A stretch of DNA of 48,638 nt from Streptomyces bohaiensis (lineage in GTDB: Bacteria > Actinomycetota > Actinomycetes > Streptomycetales > Streptomycetaceae): contig NZ_JAAVJC010000006.1 of the NCBI RefSeq assembly GCF_012033785.1, forward strand, positions 1 through 48,638. The letters run 5' to 3'. Under the pieces are notes generated by a model. That model saw only the letters and a program-made list of their open reading frames with translations. It did no database searches and was not told where the DNA came from. Shown piece by piece: positions 7,607 through 15,716 of this stretch (within the stretch, counting starts at the first letter, position 1; the number at the start of each line of letters is the position of its first letter). Both the position numbers and the translations under genes were made by a program.

Positions 7607-9508
7607 TCAGTCGCCGTCCGCGGCGCTCAGCACGCCGAAGTTGCGGCGGGCGATCGACACGGCGAGGTCCTGCACGGCGAAGGCCGTCATGTAGTAGCCG
7701 TGCGGGGGGATCTCGGGGGACAGCGTCAGGGTGAACGTCGTCTCGCCCGTCCCGTCGGCGGCGATCCGGACCTTGCGCAGCTCCGGTTCGATGGTGCAGC
7801 CGGCGCGGCCGTAGCTGGCGAAGGTCAGGCCGAGGCGGAGGATGCCGGGCCGCGCCTCGCGGACCGCGACCCGCACCTCGTTGGCGGCGCCCTGGAGCGC
7901 GCCGTCCTCGGAGTGGATGAGCAGCGAGGGGGAGTCGAGCAGCCGGAACGCGACGTCGCCGCAGCGCGTGCAGACGACGCCCTCGGTGTCGAGCGCGGTG
8001 GGGACGAGGGCACGCCGGGTGTAGCGCTCGGCGGGCCGCCCGCACTGGCAGCGCACCGGGGTGACGCCGTCGAGGTCGATGCGGCTGCGCTCGCCGAAGT
8101 GGGCGTAGGCGTTGCTGAGTTCGTTCTCGGGGTCGTTGACGAACGCGGTGGCGACGGCCATGTCCAGGGACTGGAGGTCGTCCTTGAGGCTGCGCAGGAC
8201 CGGGCCGCGCTCCTGGTGGACCGCGAGGTCGCGCCGGGAGACCTGGCCCTCGACCTTGGCGGCGAGCTTGCCGAGGCGGGGGCGGAGCGCGTGGTTGGGC
8301 GGGAGCAGCCCGCCGCCGAGGTAGGCGGTGAGGCGGGCGGAGGTCGTCAGGAAGAGCGGCTCGGGCTCGACGGCGGGCAGCTCGGGCAGGTCGCCGGTGT
8401 CGTCGCCGAGGCCGAACTGGACGTACGCCGGGAACGGTTCGGAGGTGCCGATACTGGCGTTGAGCGCCGCGACGGAGGAGCTGCCGGCGAGCGCGGCCTC
8501 GGTCCAGACGATGTTCTCCGGACGGGTGGAGGCGTGGACCGTGATCGCGCCGATGACGTCGCTCGCGGTCCCGTCGATCGCGTTGAGCATCAGCTGGTAC
8601 TTCGGGTCGTAGACGGCCGCGTCCGCGAAGGGGCTGTTGTTGCAGGAGCTCAGCACCACCTCGGTGGCGCGGACGTCCCGCAGCTGGATGAGCTTGTCCA
8701 CGGGCTTGTAGCAGGTGGAGGTGGCGCAGATCGGGGCGACCAGGGTCCGGTCGCGTCCGACGGTCTCGTTCAGTCCGCAGACGGTGAAGTCGGCGAGGTT
8801 GATCGAGTCGTCCTTGCCGTGTCCCTGGAGCATCAGCCGGCGCCAGCGGGTGCCCAGCATCTCGGCGCGGACGTCCGCGGTCGCCACCTCGGCCTCGTTG
8901 CGCAGGTGGATGCCGTCCCGGCTGAGGCCGCGGTCGACGCCGGTGAACAGGCCGACCTCGTGGACGTCGGCGGCGGGCGCGCGGTACTGCTTGGCGGTGA
9001 ACCAGGCGAGGGAGGCCGCGTCCCGTCCGGTGAGGAAGGACAGCCGCACCTCGGGGTGGCGCGCGGCGGCGCGGACCAGCGGCCAGAGCAGGTCGACGGT
9101 GAAGTGCTCGTAGAGACCGGCCACCAGCAGGGTGCGCGGCCCGGACGTCCCGTCCGCCGTGCCGCTGAGCAGCTCCAGCGGAGCAGCGAGCGCGTCGGCG
9201 TCGAGCCAGGTGAGGGCGCAGGGGGCGATCAGGGCGGACAGCCCGTCCGGCAGGGTGTCGGGGCCCAACAGGACGCCGTGGGTGCGCGGGGCGGGGCGCC
9301 GCACCTCCCCGTAGAGGGAGGCCGCGCGCTCCGCGGCGGCGGCCAGGTCGGTGCGCTCCCCGGTCCACACGGGCACGGAGGTGGGCGCGTCGGCGGCCAG
9401 GAAGGTGTCGACGGCGGCGGCGTAGGAGCCCGCGTCGTCGAAGAGCGAGAACGGCGAGGGCGTCAGTGTCGCCGTCCCGCCGCCGGGACCGTGGGGCTCG
9501 GGCTGCAT
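7607..9508 (-). CDS. Clan-CD (caspase/CHAT-like) peptidase-like protein with zinc ribbon
   Basis: 633 aa, with no family I can name confidently. The middle contains LQGHGKDDS (His230) and, 59 residues later, VVLSSCNNSPF (Cys289) after a hydrophobic strand. This is the His-then-Cys dyad arrangement of caspase, CHAT and gingipain-like peptidases. A zinc ribbon follows: Cys487-x-Cys489 and Cys513-x2-Cys516. The last 110 residues look like a beta-rich domain. No signal peptide is seen. ATG at 9508 has AAGGAG upstream. It lies between lysW and lysY in the AmCP operon, with hairpins on both sides. A zinc-ribbon protein beside the zinc-ribbon carrier LysW suggests it may bind or act on LysW or a LysW-linked intermediate; that is speculation. 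LysW here already ends in EDWGE, so carrier maturation by proteolysis is not required. Confidence 0.7.
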   Translation of the reverse strand: MQPEPHGPGGGTATLTPSPFSLFDDAGSYAAAVDTFLAADAPTSVPVWTGERTDLAAAAERAASLYGEVRRPAPRTHGVLLGPDTLPDGLSALIAPCALTWLDADALAAPLELLSGTADGTSGPRTLLVAGLYEHFTVDLLWPLVRAAARHPEVRLSFLTGRDAASLAWFTAKQYRAPAADVHEVGLFTGVDRGLSRDGIHLRNEAEVATADVRAEMLGTRWRRLMLQGHGKDDSINLADFTVCGLNETVGRDRTLVAPICATSTCYKPVDKLIQLRDVRATEVVLSSCNNSPFADAAVYDPKYQLMLNAIDGTASDVIGAITVHASTRPENIVWTEAALAGSSSVAALNASIGTSEPFPAYVQFGLGDDTGDLPELPAVEPEPLFLTTSARLTAYLGGGLLPPNHALRPRLGKLAAKVEGQVSRRDLAVHQERGPVLRSLKDDLQSLDMAVATAFVNDPENELSNAYAHFGERSRIDLDGVTPVRCQCGRPAERYTRRALVPTALDTEGVVCTRCGDVAFRLLDSPSLLIHSEDGALQGAANEVRVAVREARPGILRLGLTFASYGRAGCTIEPELRKVRIAADGTGETTFTLTLSPEIPPHGYYMTAFAVQDLAVSIARRNFGVLSAADGD

Positions 9509-9564
9509 GGGGGTGGGTCTCCTTCGGTGTCGGGGATGGTGCGCGCGGCGGCCGGGGGCGGTCG

Positions 9565-9604
9565 GCGGGGCGGTGCCGCCCCGCGCCCCGGTGGCTGCCG
9601 GGGC
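9565..9604 (-). terminator. Tandem hairpins directly downstream of lysW
   Basis: Two perfect stems lie back to back: GCGGGGCGG/CCGCCCCGC at 9565-9573 and 9576-9584, and GCCCCGG/CCGGGGC at 9585-9591 and 9598-9604. They start 17 bases past the lysW stop and may partially terminate transcription or protect the lysW 3' end. That would raise carrier protein over the downstream enzymes. Confidence 0.55.
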
Positions 9605-9621
9605 TCGGGGCGGGCGTGGTA

Positions 9622-9801
9622 CTACTCGCCCCAGTCCTCCTCGACCTCGGGGGCGAGGGCGAGCACCGGCGGGTCGAGCGCCACGATCTCCAGTTCGCCG
9701 CGGCAGCCGCCGCACTCCACGATCTCGTTCAGTCGTGCCGAGTCGCCGATGGTCACCGGCTCCTCGCACTCGGGGCAGGCCTGGGCCGTCTTGGTGATCA
9801 C
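9622..9801 (-). CDS. lysW: Amino-group carrier protein (LysW homologue)
   Basis: 59 aa. It is a small acidic zinc-ribbon carrier whose C-terminal glutamate gamma-carboxylate holds the amino group of the pathway intermediate through an isopeptide bond. Two CxxC pairs are visible, CPEC at 9-12 and CGGC at 30-33, and the protein ends with the diagnostic EDWGE. The GTG at 9801 overlaps the stop of the transketolase C-terminal gene (GTGA), with AAAGGA upstream. In lysine and arginine biosynthesis the carrier protects the amino group. Here, next to transketolase, DegT aminotransferase and sulfotransferase genes, it marks a secondary-metabolic use of the system as in vazabitide A biosynthesis. Confidence 0.97.
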   Translation of the reverse strand: MITKTAQACPECEEPVTIGDSARLNEIVECGGCRGELEIVALDPPVLALAPEVEEDWGE

Positions 9802-10766
9802 GCGAGGTGTTCCTTTCGGTTGGTTGCTCGGGAGCGGGCGGTGGTGTCCAGCGCGGTGCGGACCGCGGACACCGTCCGTTCCGCCGTCAGGTCGTAGTGC
9901 TCGACGAGGTCTTCCTGGTTGCCGACCCGGTCGACGAAGGTGTCGGGCACACCGAGTCGCAGCACCCGGACCGGGGCGTGCTCCGCCAGCGTCTCGGCGA
10001 CCGCGCCGCCGAGTCCGCCGCCGCGCCAGTGCTCCTCCACCGTCACGACCAGGTCGGCGCGGGCGGCCGCGGCGAGAAGGGTCCCGGTGTCGAACGGACG
10101 CAGGGTGTGCATGTTGAGGACGGTCGACTCGATGCCGTGGCAGGCCAGTTCCTCGCCCGCGGCGAGGCAGGCGAGCACGGGGTAGGGCCCGCAGCCGACC
10201 AGCAGGACCTCGCCGCCCTCGCGCAGGGTCTGGGCCTTCCCGATGACCGGCGGCGGGCCGTCGGGCAGCGCGGGGGTGGCCTTGCGGCCGAGGCGGACGT
10301 AGAGCGGACCGGGAACGTCCAGGCTCTGTTCCACGAAGGCGGCCGTCGCGGCGCCGTCCGCCGGTACCAGGACGGTCATGCCGGGCAGCACCCGCATCAC
10401 CGCCAGGTCCTCCAGCGCCTGGTGGGTCGGGCCCAGGTGACCGGCGGCCAGGCCGCCGTGGGTGGCCATGACGCGCACCGGCAGCCGGTTGTAGGCGATG
10501 TCGATCTTGATCGCCTCCAGCGCCCGGGAGGTGGCGAACGCCGCCATCGTGTTGACGAACGGCACGCGCCCGGACGCCGCCATGCCGGCGGCGATCCCCA
10601 TCAGGTTCTGCTCGGCGATGCCGAGGTTGAGGTACTGCTCCCCCGCCGCCTCGGCGTGGGCGGCGCCGAACAGTCCGGTGTCGGAGTCCAGGCACATCAG
10701 CTCGGGTCGGCGTGCCAGCAGCGGGAGCAGCGTGTCCCGGTACACCTCGCGGGTGGCGGGGCTCAT
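9798..10766 (-). CDS. Transketolase, C-terminal half
   Basis: 322 aa. It carries the pyrimidine-binding and C-terminal domains of a split thiamine-diphosphate transketolase. LNLGIAEQNLMGIAAGMA near residues 46-63 contains the catalytic glutamate that protonates ThDP, and the DXS/transketolase C-terminal fold follows (VTVEEHWRGGGLGGAVAETL near 235). It pairs with the N-terminal half immediately upstream (ATGA overlap) and overlaps lysW downstream. In DADH biosynthesis such a pair transfers a two-carbon ketol unit to the LysW-linked semialdehyde, giving a seven-carbon keto-polyol intermediate. That substrate is inferred from the neighbouring genes. Confidence 0.93.
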   Translation of the reverse strand: MSPATREVYRDTLLPLLARRPELMCLDSDTGLFGAAHAEAAGEQYLNLGIAEQNLMGIAAGMAASGRVPFVNTMAAFATSRALEAIKIDIAYNRLPVRVMATHGGLAAGHLGPTHQALEDLAVMRVLPGMTVLVPADGAATAAFVEQSLDVPGPLYVRLGRKATPALPDGPPPVIGKAQTLREGGEVLLVGCGPYPVLACLAAGEELACHGIESTVLNMHTLRPFDTGTLLAAAARADLVVTVEEHWRGGGLGGAVAETLAEHAPVRVLRLGVPDTFVDRVGNQEDLVEHYDLTAERTVSAVRTALDTTARSRATNRKEHLA

Positions 10767-11614
10767 CTCCGGGCCTCCGAGGCTCGCAGGGCGCCGGCGG
10801 CGCGTGCGTGGTTGCGCGGCGACAGCGTGACGTAGTGGCCGGCGGCGCGCCCCGCGAGGAACGGCACGCCGTTGCCCTTGACGGTGCGGGCGATCAGGAC
10901 GCTGGGCCTACCCGGTTCCCAGGGCGCTGCCGCCAGCTGGTCCGCCAGCAGCGCGGGAGCGTGGCCCTCCACCTCGCGGACCGCCCAGCCGAAGCTGCGC
11001 CACCGGTCGGCCAGCGGCTCCATGGGGGCGATGTCGCCGGTGGCGCCGGTCAGTTGGAGTCCGTTGCAGTCGACGATCGCGACCAGCCGGTCCAGGCGCA
11101 GCGTCGCGGCGGCGATCGCCGCCTCCCAGACCGAGCCCTCCTGCAGCTCGCCGTCGCCCAGCAGGACGAAGCTGCGGGAGCTGCGTCCGGCGTAGCGGGC
11201 GGCCAGCGCGAAGCCGCAGCCCAGCGGGAGTCCGTGGCCGAGGGACCCGGTGGGCAGCTCCACCCCGGGCACGGCCCGGACCGGGTGGCCCATGAGCCGG
11301 CTGCCGGGCCGGCCGAACTGCGCCAGTTCCCCGACCGGCAGGAAACCCCGTTCGGCCAGCGTCGCGTAGAGCGCGAGGGCGGCGTGGCCCTTGCTGAGCA
11401 GGAAGCGGTCGCGCTCCGGGTCGTCGGGGCGGGCCGGGTCGACCCGCAGCACCGAGAAGTACAGCGCGGCGAGGATGTCGGCGCAGGACAGCCCCCCGCC
11501 GAGGTGGCCCCCCTCGGGGCCGGCGCACATGTCGACCACGTGGGCGCGGATGCGGGCCGCCGCCTCCTGGAGCGCCGGCGGCGCCTCGCGCTCCAGGAGC
11601 GGTGCGGCCGTCAC
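10763..11614 (-). CDS. Transketolase, N-terminal half
   Basis: 283 aa. It is the pyrophosphate-binding half of a split transketolase. The ThDP/Mg motif starts at [16 protein letters not shown] near residue 140 and ends with the NGLQLTG asparagine, about 30 residues later. [19 protein letters not shown] near 35 and [14 protein letters not shown] near 70 are typical. The GTG at 11614 overlaps the aminotransferase stop (GTGA), and its own stop overlaps the C-terminal half. Split transketolases of this size are common in secondary metabolism. No complete transketolase is nearby, so the two halves should form the active heteromer. Confidence 0.93.
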   Translation of the reverse strand: MTAAPLLEREAPPALQEAAARIRAHVVDMCAGPEGGHLGGGLSCADILAALYFSVLRVDPARPDDPERDRFLLSKGHAALALYATLAERGFLPVGELAQFGRPGSRLMGHPVRAVPGVELPTGSLGHGLPLGCGFALAARYAGRSSRSFVLLGDGELQEGSVWEAAIAAATLRLDRLVAIVDCNGLQLTGATGDIAPMEPLADRWRSFGWAVREVEGHAPALLADQLAAAPWEPGRPSVLIARTVKGNGVPFLAGRAAGHYVTLSPRNHARAAGALRASEARR

Positions 11615-12909
11615 GACGCCGCCCCGGCGAGGGTGGCGACCATGTCGCGGTGGGCCCACACCTTCTCGAACGCGTCCGCGTACCGGGCGAGGAGCGGCCC
11701 GGAGTCGGGGTTGAGGTGCCGTTTCTGGATCGTCAGCGAGTCCTCGATGACCGCGCGGGTCACCGGGTAGCCCTCGCCCCGGACGGTCCCGGGTGCGCCG
11801 GTCACCGCCCAGGGGTGCCCGGCGCCGAAGCCCAGCCGGTCGACGAACACCGTCTGGTCGGGCAGCGGGAGCAGCTGGTACTGCGACATCGGGACCCCCT
11901 CGGCGCGCAGCAGCCGGCGCAGGGCCGTGCGGAGCGCGCGCGGCGCGACGCCGTCCAGGCCGAACGCGGCCGGGTCGAAGCGGAACCGCAGGATGTGCCA
12001 GACGTGCGTGGTGTCCGGGAGCGCCGTGGGCACCTGGATGCCGGGCAGTTCGGCGAGCCGGGCGAGGAACGCGGCGACGTTCTGCTGCCGGCGCCGCTCG
12101 TAGTCGTCGAACCGGGCGAGCTGCGCGGAGGTGAACGCGGCCTGCAGCGCGTTCATCTTGTGGTTCCACCCCAGGCCGTGGGAGACGTAGTCCCGCTCCC
12201 GGCCGGGGTCCATCACCTCGCCGAACTGCCGTCCGCGGCGCATGGCGGCGGCCAGTTCGGCGTCGCCGGTCACCAGCAGTCCGCCCTCGCCGCAGGTCGG
12301 GACGTTCTTGCTGACCTGGAGGCTGAAGGCGCCGGCGTCGCCGAGACTGCCGACCGGTCGGCCGCGGTGGGTGGCGCCGGGGGCCTGGGCGGCGTCCTCG
12401 ACCACGGCGAGCCCGTGGCGGCGGGCGATCTCGGCGATCCGGTCCATGTCGGCGGGGGCGCCGTGCAGGTGGACGGGGACGATGGCCCGGGTGCGGGGGG
12501 TGATCCGGCGTTCCACGTCCTCGGGATCGAGGTTGTAGGTGACGGGGTCGATGTCGGCGAAGACCGGTACCGCCATCTGGTGGACGGGGGCGAGCCCGGT
12601 GGCGATGAAGCTGAGCGCGGGCACGATCACCTCGTCGCCGGGGCCGACGCCGAGCGCGGACAGCGCCAGGGAGAGTGCAGCGGTGCCGTTGGAGACGGCG
12701 ACGCAGTGCGCGAAGCCGAAGTGGTCGGCCCACTGCTGCTCCAGCTCGGACACCGGGTTGGTCCCGTCGGTGTCGGAGACCAGCCGCGCGCCGTCGAGAG
12801 CGGAGAGGACGGCCTTGCGGTCCTCGTCCTCGACCAGGGGCCACGGCGCCCGGCGCTGGTCCTTCGGCACGGCCGCCGTGCCGCCGAGCGCTGCCAGTCT
12901 GCTGATCAC
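11611..12909 (-). CDS. DegT/DnrJ/EryC1-family PLP aminotransferase
   Basis: 432 aa. It is a sugar-type fold-I aminotransferase. EDAAQA (Asp172) contacts the PLP ring nitrogen, and [16 protein letters not shown] carries the internal-aldimine lysine at position 201. [11 protein letters not shown] near 73-83 binds the phosphate. Such enzymes aminate ketones of sugars, cyclitols and related polyols. Here it is expected to aminate the C6 ketone left by transketolase on the LysW-linked chain to give the DADH skeleton, in place of the usual LysJ aminotransferase, which is absent. ATG at 12909 has GGAG upstream. It lies 40 bases after the 350-aa protein and overlaps the transketolase gene. Confidence 0.92.
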   Translation of the reverse strand: MISRLAALGGTAAVPKDQRRAPWPLVEDEDRKAVLSALDGARLVSDTDGTNPVSELEQQWADHFGFAHCVAVSNGTAALSLALSALGVGPGDEVIVPALSFIATGLAPVHQMAVPVFADIDPVTYNLDPEDVERRITPRTRAIVPVHLHGAPADMDRIAEIARRHGLAVVEDAAQAPGATHRGRPVGSLGDAGAFSLQVSKNVPTCGEGGLLVTGDAELAAAMRRGRQFGEVMDPGRERDYVSHGLGWNHKMNALQAAFTSAQLARFDDYERRRQQNVAAFLARLAELPGIQVPTALPDTTHVWHILRFRFDPAAFGLDGVAPRALRTALRRLLRAEGVPMSQYQLLPLPDQTVFVDRLGFGAGHPWAVTGAPGTVRGEGYPVTRAVIEDSLTIQKRHLNPDSGPLLARYADAFEKVWAHRDMVATLAGAAS

Positions 12910-12949
12910 GAGTCACTCCGGAGGGGTGCTGGGTGCGGGGCGGGGGCGG

Positions 12950-14002
12950 TCACAGCCGGGCGGCGACCGAGGCGACGGCGTCGACCGCGCGGGCGTAGGC
13001 GTTGCGCAGCAGGGTGATGTGCCGCGCGATGTCGGGTACGGCGGCGCGCGGGTCGCCGAGCCCGTGGGCCCCGGTGAACCGCACCCCGGTCCAGGCGTGG
13101 GCGGCGGTCTCGACCGCGCGCCCGGCGGCGGTCAGCGCCGGATCGGCCCAGTCGCCGCCGCAGCGGCGCAGGAACTCGCCGTGGAGGGACGCCTGCGCCT
13201 GCATGGCCCAGCCGAACGGGTAGAGCTCGCGCAGCGCGTCGGCGTCACCGGCCCGGCAGCGTTCCAGGAGTTCCGCGGCGAACCGGTCGAAGCCGTCGAG
13301 ACCGGTTCGCTCCGCGGCGGCCGTGGTGAAGTGCTCGACGTCACAGCGGAGGAAACCGCCGAGGAGTTCGGGCGTGAGCGGGGGCGGCGGGGTGCCGAGT
13401 CGGACGTCGAGGCAGCGGCGGCCGATCCGGGAGTCGCTGAAGAAGGCGTCCTGGACGTCGGTGGGGTTCTCCGAGCCCCAGCTGCGCAGGAACGTCTCGA
13501 CGGGCACCGCGCCCCGGAAGGCCGGCGGCATCGCGTCCGAGACGTGGACGATGCCCCGCGCCTCGTCCAGACCGTGCACGACGACCTGGTGGGCGGCGTG
13601 CACGTCGCCGTAGGCGGGCCGGAAGGGCAGGTGGAAGTTGTCCACCGCGGCGATGACGAGGCGGTCCTCGGAGAGCGAGGTGCGGATCTCCCGCCACGGG
13701 TCCTGCTCGTCGGCCGGCTGCCACCAGCGGGCGCGCAGGTCGTGGTGGGGCGCCAGCGCGGCGCCGAGGTCGGGCTCCCCGTCGGGGCCGGACGGGCAGG
13801 GGAAGTAGAACTCCTCGTGCCGGACGTCGCCCGGCAGGTGCAGGAACCGCCATCCGGCGCCGAGCACGGTGAGCGGGTCCACCCCGTCGCGTGCCAGCAC
13901 CGCCGCCACGGTGGACTGCAGGCAGCTGATCAGGTCGCGGCACCACAGCTCGGGCTCGGGCCCGGAGACCAGGTGGGTGCGTGCGAGGGTCTCGACGGTC
14001 AT
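12950..14002 (-). CDS. BtrH_N-like protein; candidate aziridine-forming subunit (Vzb10/11, AziU3/U2 type)
   Basis: 350 aa. The N-terminal 160 residues resemble the BtrH_N papain-like fold: DLISCLQS (Cys27), VDNFHLPFRPAY, HAAHQVVVHGLDEA (His138/His143) and VHVSDAMPP (Asp156). BtrH itself moves an acyl chain from a carrier protein to an amine, so a carrier-bound substrate is plausible. The remainder is alpha-helical. Its position is more telling: it directly follows the aminotransferase with the 195-aa gene as partner, in the place where, as I recall, the vazabitide cluster has vzb10/11, whose products (and AziU3/U2 of azinomycin) close an aziridine by displacing sulfate. I cannot align the sequences here, so equivalence is an inference; a cysteine acyltransferase is the alternative. 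It starts one base after the partner's stop codon. Confidence 0.6.
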   Translation of the reverse strand: MTVETLARTHLVSGPEPELWCRDLISCLQSTVAAVLARDGVDPLTVLGAGWRFLHLPGDVRHEEFYFPCPSGPDGEPDLGAALAPHHDLRARWWQPADEQDPWREIRTSLSEDRLVIAAVDNFHLPFRPAYGDVHAAHQVVVHGLDEARGIVHVSDAMPPAFRGAVPVETFLRSWGSENPTDVQDAFFSDSRIGRRCLDVRLGTPPPPLTPELLGGFLRCDVEHFTTAAAERTGLDGFDRFAAELLERCRAGDADALRELYPFGWAMQAQASLHGEFLRRCGGDWADPALTAAGRAVETAAHAWTGVRFTGAHGLGDPRAAVPDIARHITLLRNAYARAVDAVASVAARL

Positions 14003-14003
14003 G

Positions 14004-14591
14004 TCAGCGCTCCGTCCGCTGGAGGGTGACGGCGAAGACGTGCACGGCGACGTTGCGCGGCAGCAGGATGCCGGTGAGGTCGGCCCGCCGTGTCACCGCC
14101 ACCCGCTGCGCCCACATGACGGCGGGGACGCCGCGCTGGACGTGGTGGGGGTAGTGCATGGCGGGGCTCTCGAACGCCTTGATCTCGCCGAACCACGCCG
14201 GGGCGGCCCAGAAGTCGGAGACGCGCAGCGGCTCCGCGTCGGCGGTGCCGTCGGCGAAGTCGAGCCCGACGGTGTCCTCGCAGCGCCGCTCGGAGGCGGC
14301 CAGCAGATGGATCCAGTCGTAGCGGGCCCGGCGGACCGGAATGAACTGGCCCTCGCAGCGGACGTTGTCGGGGCCGTCGCAGACCGGCGGGAAGGTGAAC
14401 GGCACCCCGCCGACCCGGACCGTGCTGCCGCCGGTCGGAAGGTATTCCGCCGCGTACGAATTCCGCCAGACGTTGAATGCGCCGTCGCGGGTCCGCGTCG
14501 CCGCGGAGATCGCCACATTGTTGCGGTGGCCGGATATGTCGACCCGATCGAACTGGAACTGCGCGGCTGAGGGCGCCACGATCCCCGTCAT
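14004..14591 (-). CDS. Small beta-sandwich-like protein; candidate partner of the aziridine-forming pair
   Basis: 195 aa, no recognised enzyme motif. The strand pattern and motifs (LPTGG, GGVPFTFP, DNVRCEGQFIPV, YDWIHLLAAS, DFADGTADAEPLRVSDFW) look like a carbohydrate-binding-type beta-sandwich of the kind attached to glycosidases, here free-standing. It is adjacent to and one base ahead of the 350-aa gene, so the two should be made in equal amounts. By position I suggest the small subunit of a Vzb10/11 or AziU3/U2-like complex. ATG at 14591 has GAGGTGG upstream, and the operator-like GGTAATC element lies about 75-83 bases upstream. Confidence 0.6.
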   Translation of the reverse strand: MTGIVAPSAAQFQFDRVDISGHRNNVAISAATRTRDGAFNVWRNSYAAEYLPTGGSTVRVGGVPFTFPPVCDGPDNVRCEGQFIPVRRARYDWIHLLAASERRCEDTVGLDFADGTADAEPLRVSDFWAAPAWFGEIKAFESPAMHYPHHVQRGVPAVMWAQRVAVTRRADLTGILLPRNVAVHVFAVTLQRTER

Positions 14592-14660
14592 GTGATCCAC
14601 CTCGCTGGAACGGAATGCACGTCTCGAAACGTAGGCCGCCGCCGCACGCGTTTCGTCCGT

Positions 14661-14674
14661 GCGGTGATTACCCC
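14661..14674 (-). promoter_or_regulatory. GGTAATCACCGC element upstream of the 195-aa gene
   Basis: On the minus strand this reads GGGGTAATCACCGC. Over 12 bases it differs by one base from the element upstream of the hydrolase (26345-26356), and both lie at nearly the same distance from the start codon (70 and 76 bases from the near end). It is an AT-rich core in GC-rich DNA. It may be a regulator site or part of a promoter. Confidence 0.45.
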
Positions 14675-14733
14675 GCGTGCGGCGGGCGCGGACGGCCACC
14701 GGGCGGCGGCGCGGCCGGGGCTGCCGGGGGGGC

Positions 14734-15465
14734 TCACGGCCGCAGGGCGACGGCGCGCAACTTCTCGTAGTACGGCTGGTGGTGGTCGCGGAAGGCCCGC
14801 AGCACCGGGTCGGCGGCGACGGTGCGCGCGCCGTCGGTGCGGCTGCGGGCGAAGCCGGTGGTCTCGCTGGTGGACCGGTGCCACCGCCCGGTCGAGCGCC
14901 ACTCGGTGCGCATGCCGGGCCGCCACTCCAGCGCCTCGGGGCGGAAGGGGATGCCCACCGCCTCGCAGTAGGCCCGCACGGTCTCCTCCGGCCGCTCCAC
15001 CAGGTCCTCGGAGTCGATCACCACCGGCGGGCGGCCGGTGGCCCGCCGCACGGCGGTGAAGATCTCGTGGAGTCGGGCGAAGCCGATCTCGTCGCGGCCC
15101 AGGCGGGGGTTGAGGGCGTGGTGCGAGGCGATGGCCTCGGCCGGGTCCCGGAGGATGAAGGTGTGGGTCGCGGCGGTGAGGAACTCCGCGTCGGCCAGCA
15201 CCTCCGGGTACCGGAAGTCGGTGGTGTCCTTGAAGAACACCGGACCCCGCGCCGCCATGGCGCGCAGCTGGTCCAGCACGTCCCGCTCGCCGCGGGCGAC
15301 CCGGTCCCCGACCTCGACCTCGCCGAAGTCGACGACGCGGGAGAAGGGCTCGTGCACCACGGTGTGGTCGCCGCGTTCCGCCATCATCCGCGCGAACGCG
15401 GTGGAACGGCAGCGCGGCGCGCTCCACAGGGCGAGCAGCGGAATCCTCCCCGACGTGTTCCCCAC
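14734..15465 (-). CDS. PAPS-dependent sulfotransferase
   Basis: 243 aa. It transfers sulfate from PAPS to a hydroxyl. The 5'-phosphosulfate loop is WSAPRCRSTAFARMM near residue 15, the 3'-phosphate-binding segment THTFILRDPAEAIASH lies near 103-118, and HEPF near 38 is typical of this branched-chain/sulfotransferase-like group. ATG at 15465 is first in the minus-strand operon and is divergent from lysX; a 142-base gap separates it from the next gene. With cysC, cysD and cysN in the same run of genes, it probably sulfates the C5 hydroxyl of LysW-linked DADH to make a leaving group for aziridine closure. The substrate is inferred. Confidence 0.88.
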   Translation of the reverse strand: MGNTSGRIPLLALWSAPRCRSTAFARMMAERGDHTVVHEPFSRVVDFGEVEVGDRVARGERDVLDQLRAMAARGPVFFKDTTDFRYPEVLADAEFLTAATHTFILRDPAEAIASHHALNPRLGRDEIGFARLHEIFTAVRRATGRPPVVIDSEDLVERPEETVRAYCEAVGIPFRPEALEWRPGMRTEWRSTGRWHRSTSETTGFARSRTDGARTVAADPVLRAFRDHHQPYYEKLRAVALRP

Positions 15466-15716
15466 GATTTCTCCTCCGTCTCACGCGGCGGCCGGCGACA
15501 TCCGCTTCGGCCCCTGAATGCGGTCGACGATGGCACGGCGAAAGCCGCCGCCGGGTAATCGGCATTCGCACATCGCGGCGAGCGGCGTCCGTGCGATGCG
15601 TCGCCGCGTCTGCGCCCGGTGGGGACGCCCCGCCGGAACCCGCCCGCATACCTTTCCTCCCGCGGCGGGCCCGCCCTGCCACCCGGTCGGTCAGTGGTCA
15701 CGTCATCGGAGGTCGC
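15466..15716. promoter_or_regulatory. Divergent control region, sulfotransferase operon / lysX operon
   Basis: 251 bases between the two main biosynthetic operons. GGGTAATC at 15553-15560 resembles elements upstream of other cluster genes. Just beyond it are inverted repeats: CGCGGCGA (15574-15581) with TCGCCGCG (15601-15608), and GCATTCGCAC (15562-15571) with GTGCGATGC (15591-15599, one bulge). This is the best place to look for the switch that turns the pathway on. GGAGG at 15708-15712 is the lysX ribosome-binding site. Confidence 0.5.

Noticed and set aside
7607..9508. Protease that matures the LysW C-terminus
   Set aside because: The encoded LysW already ends in EDWGE, so no C-terminal trimming is needed; other roles remain open.
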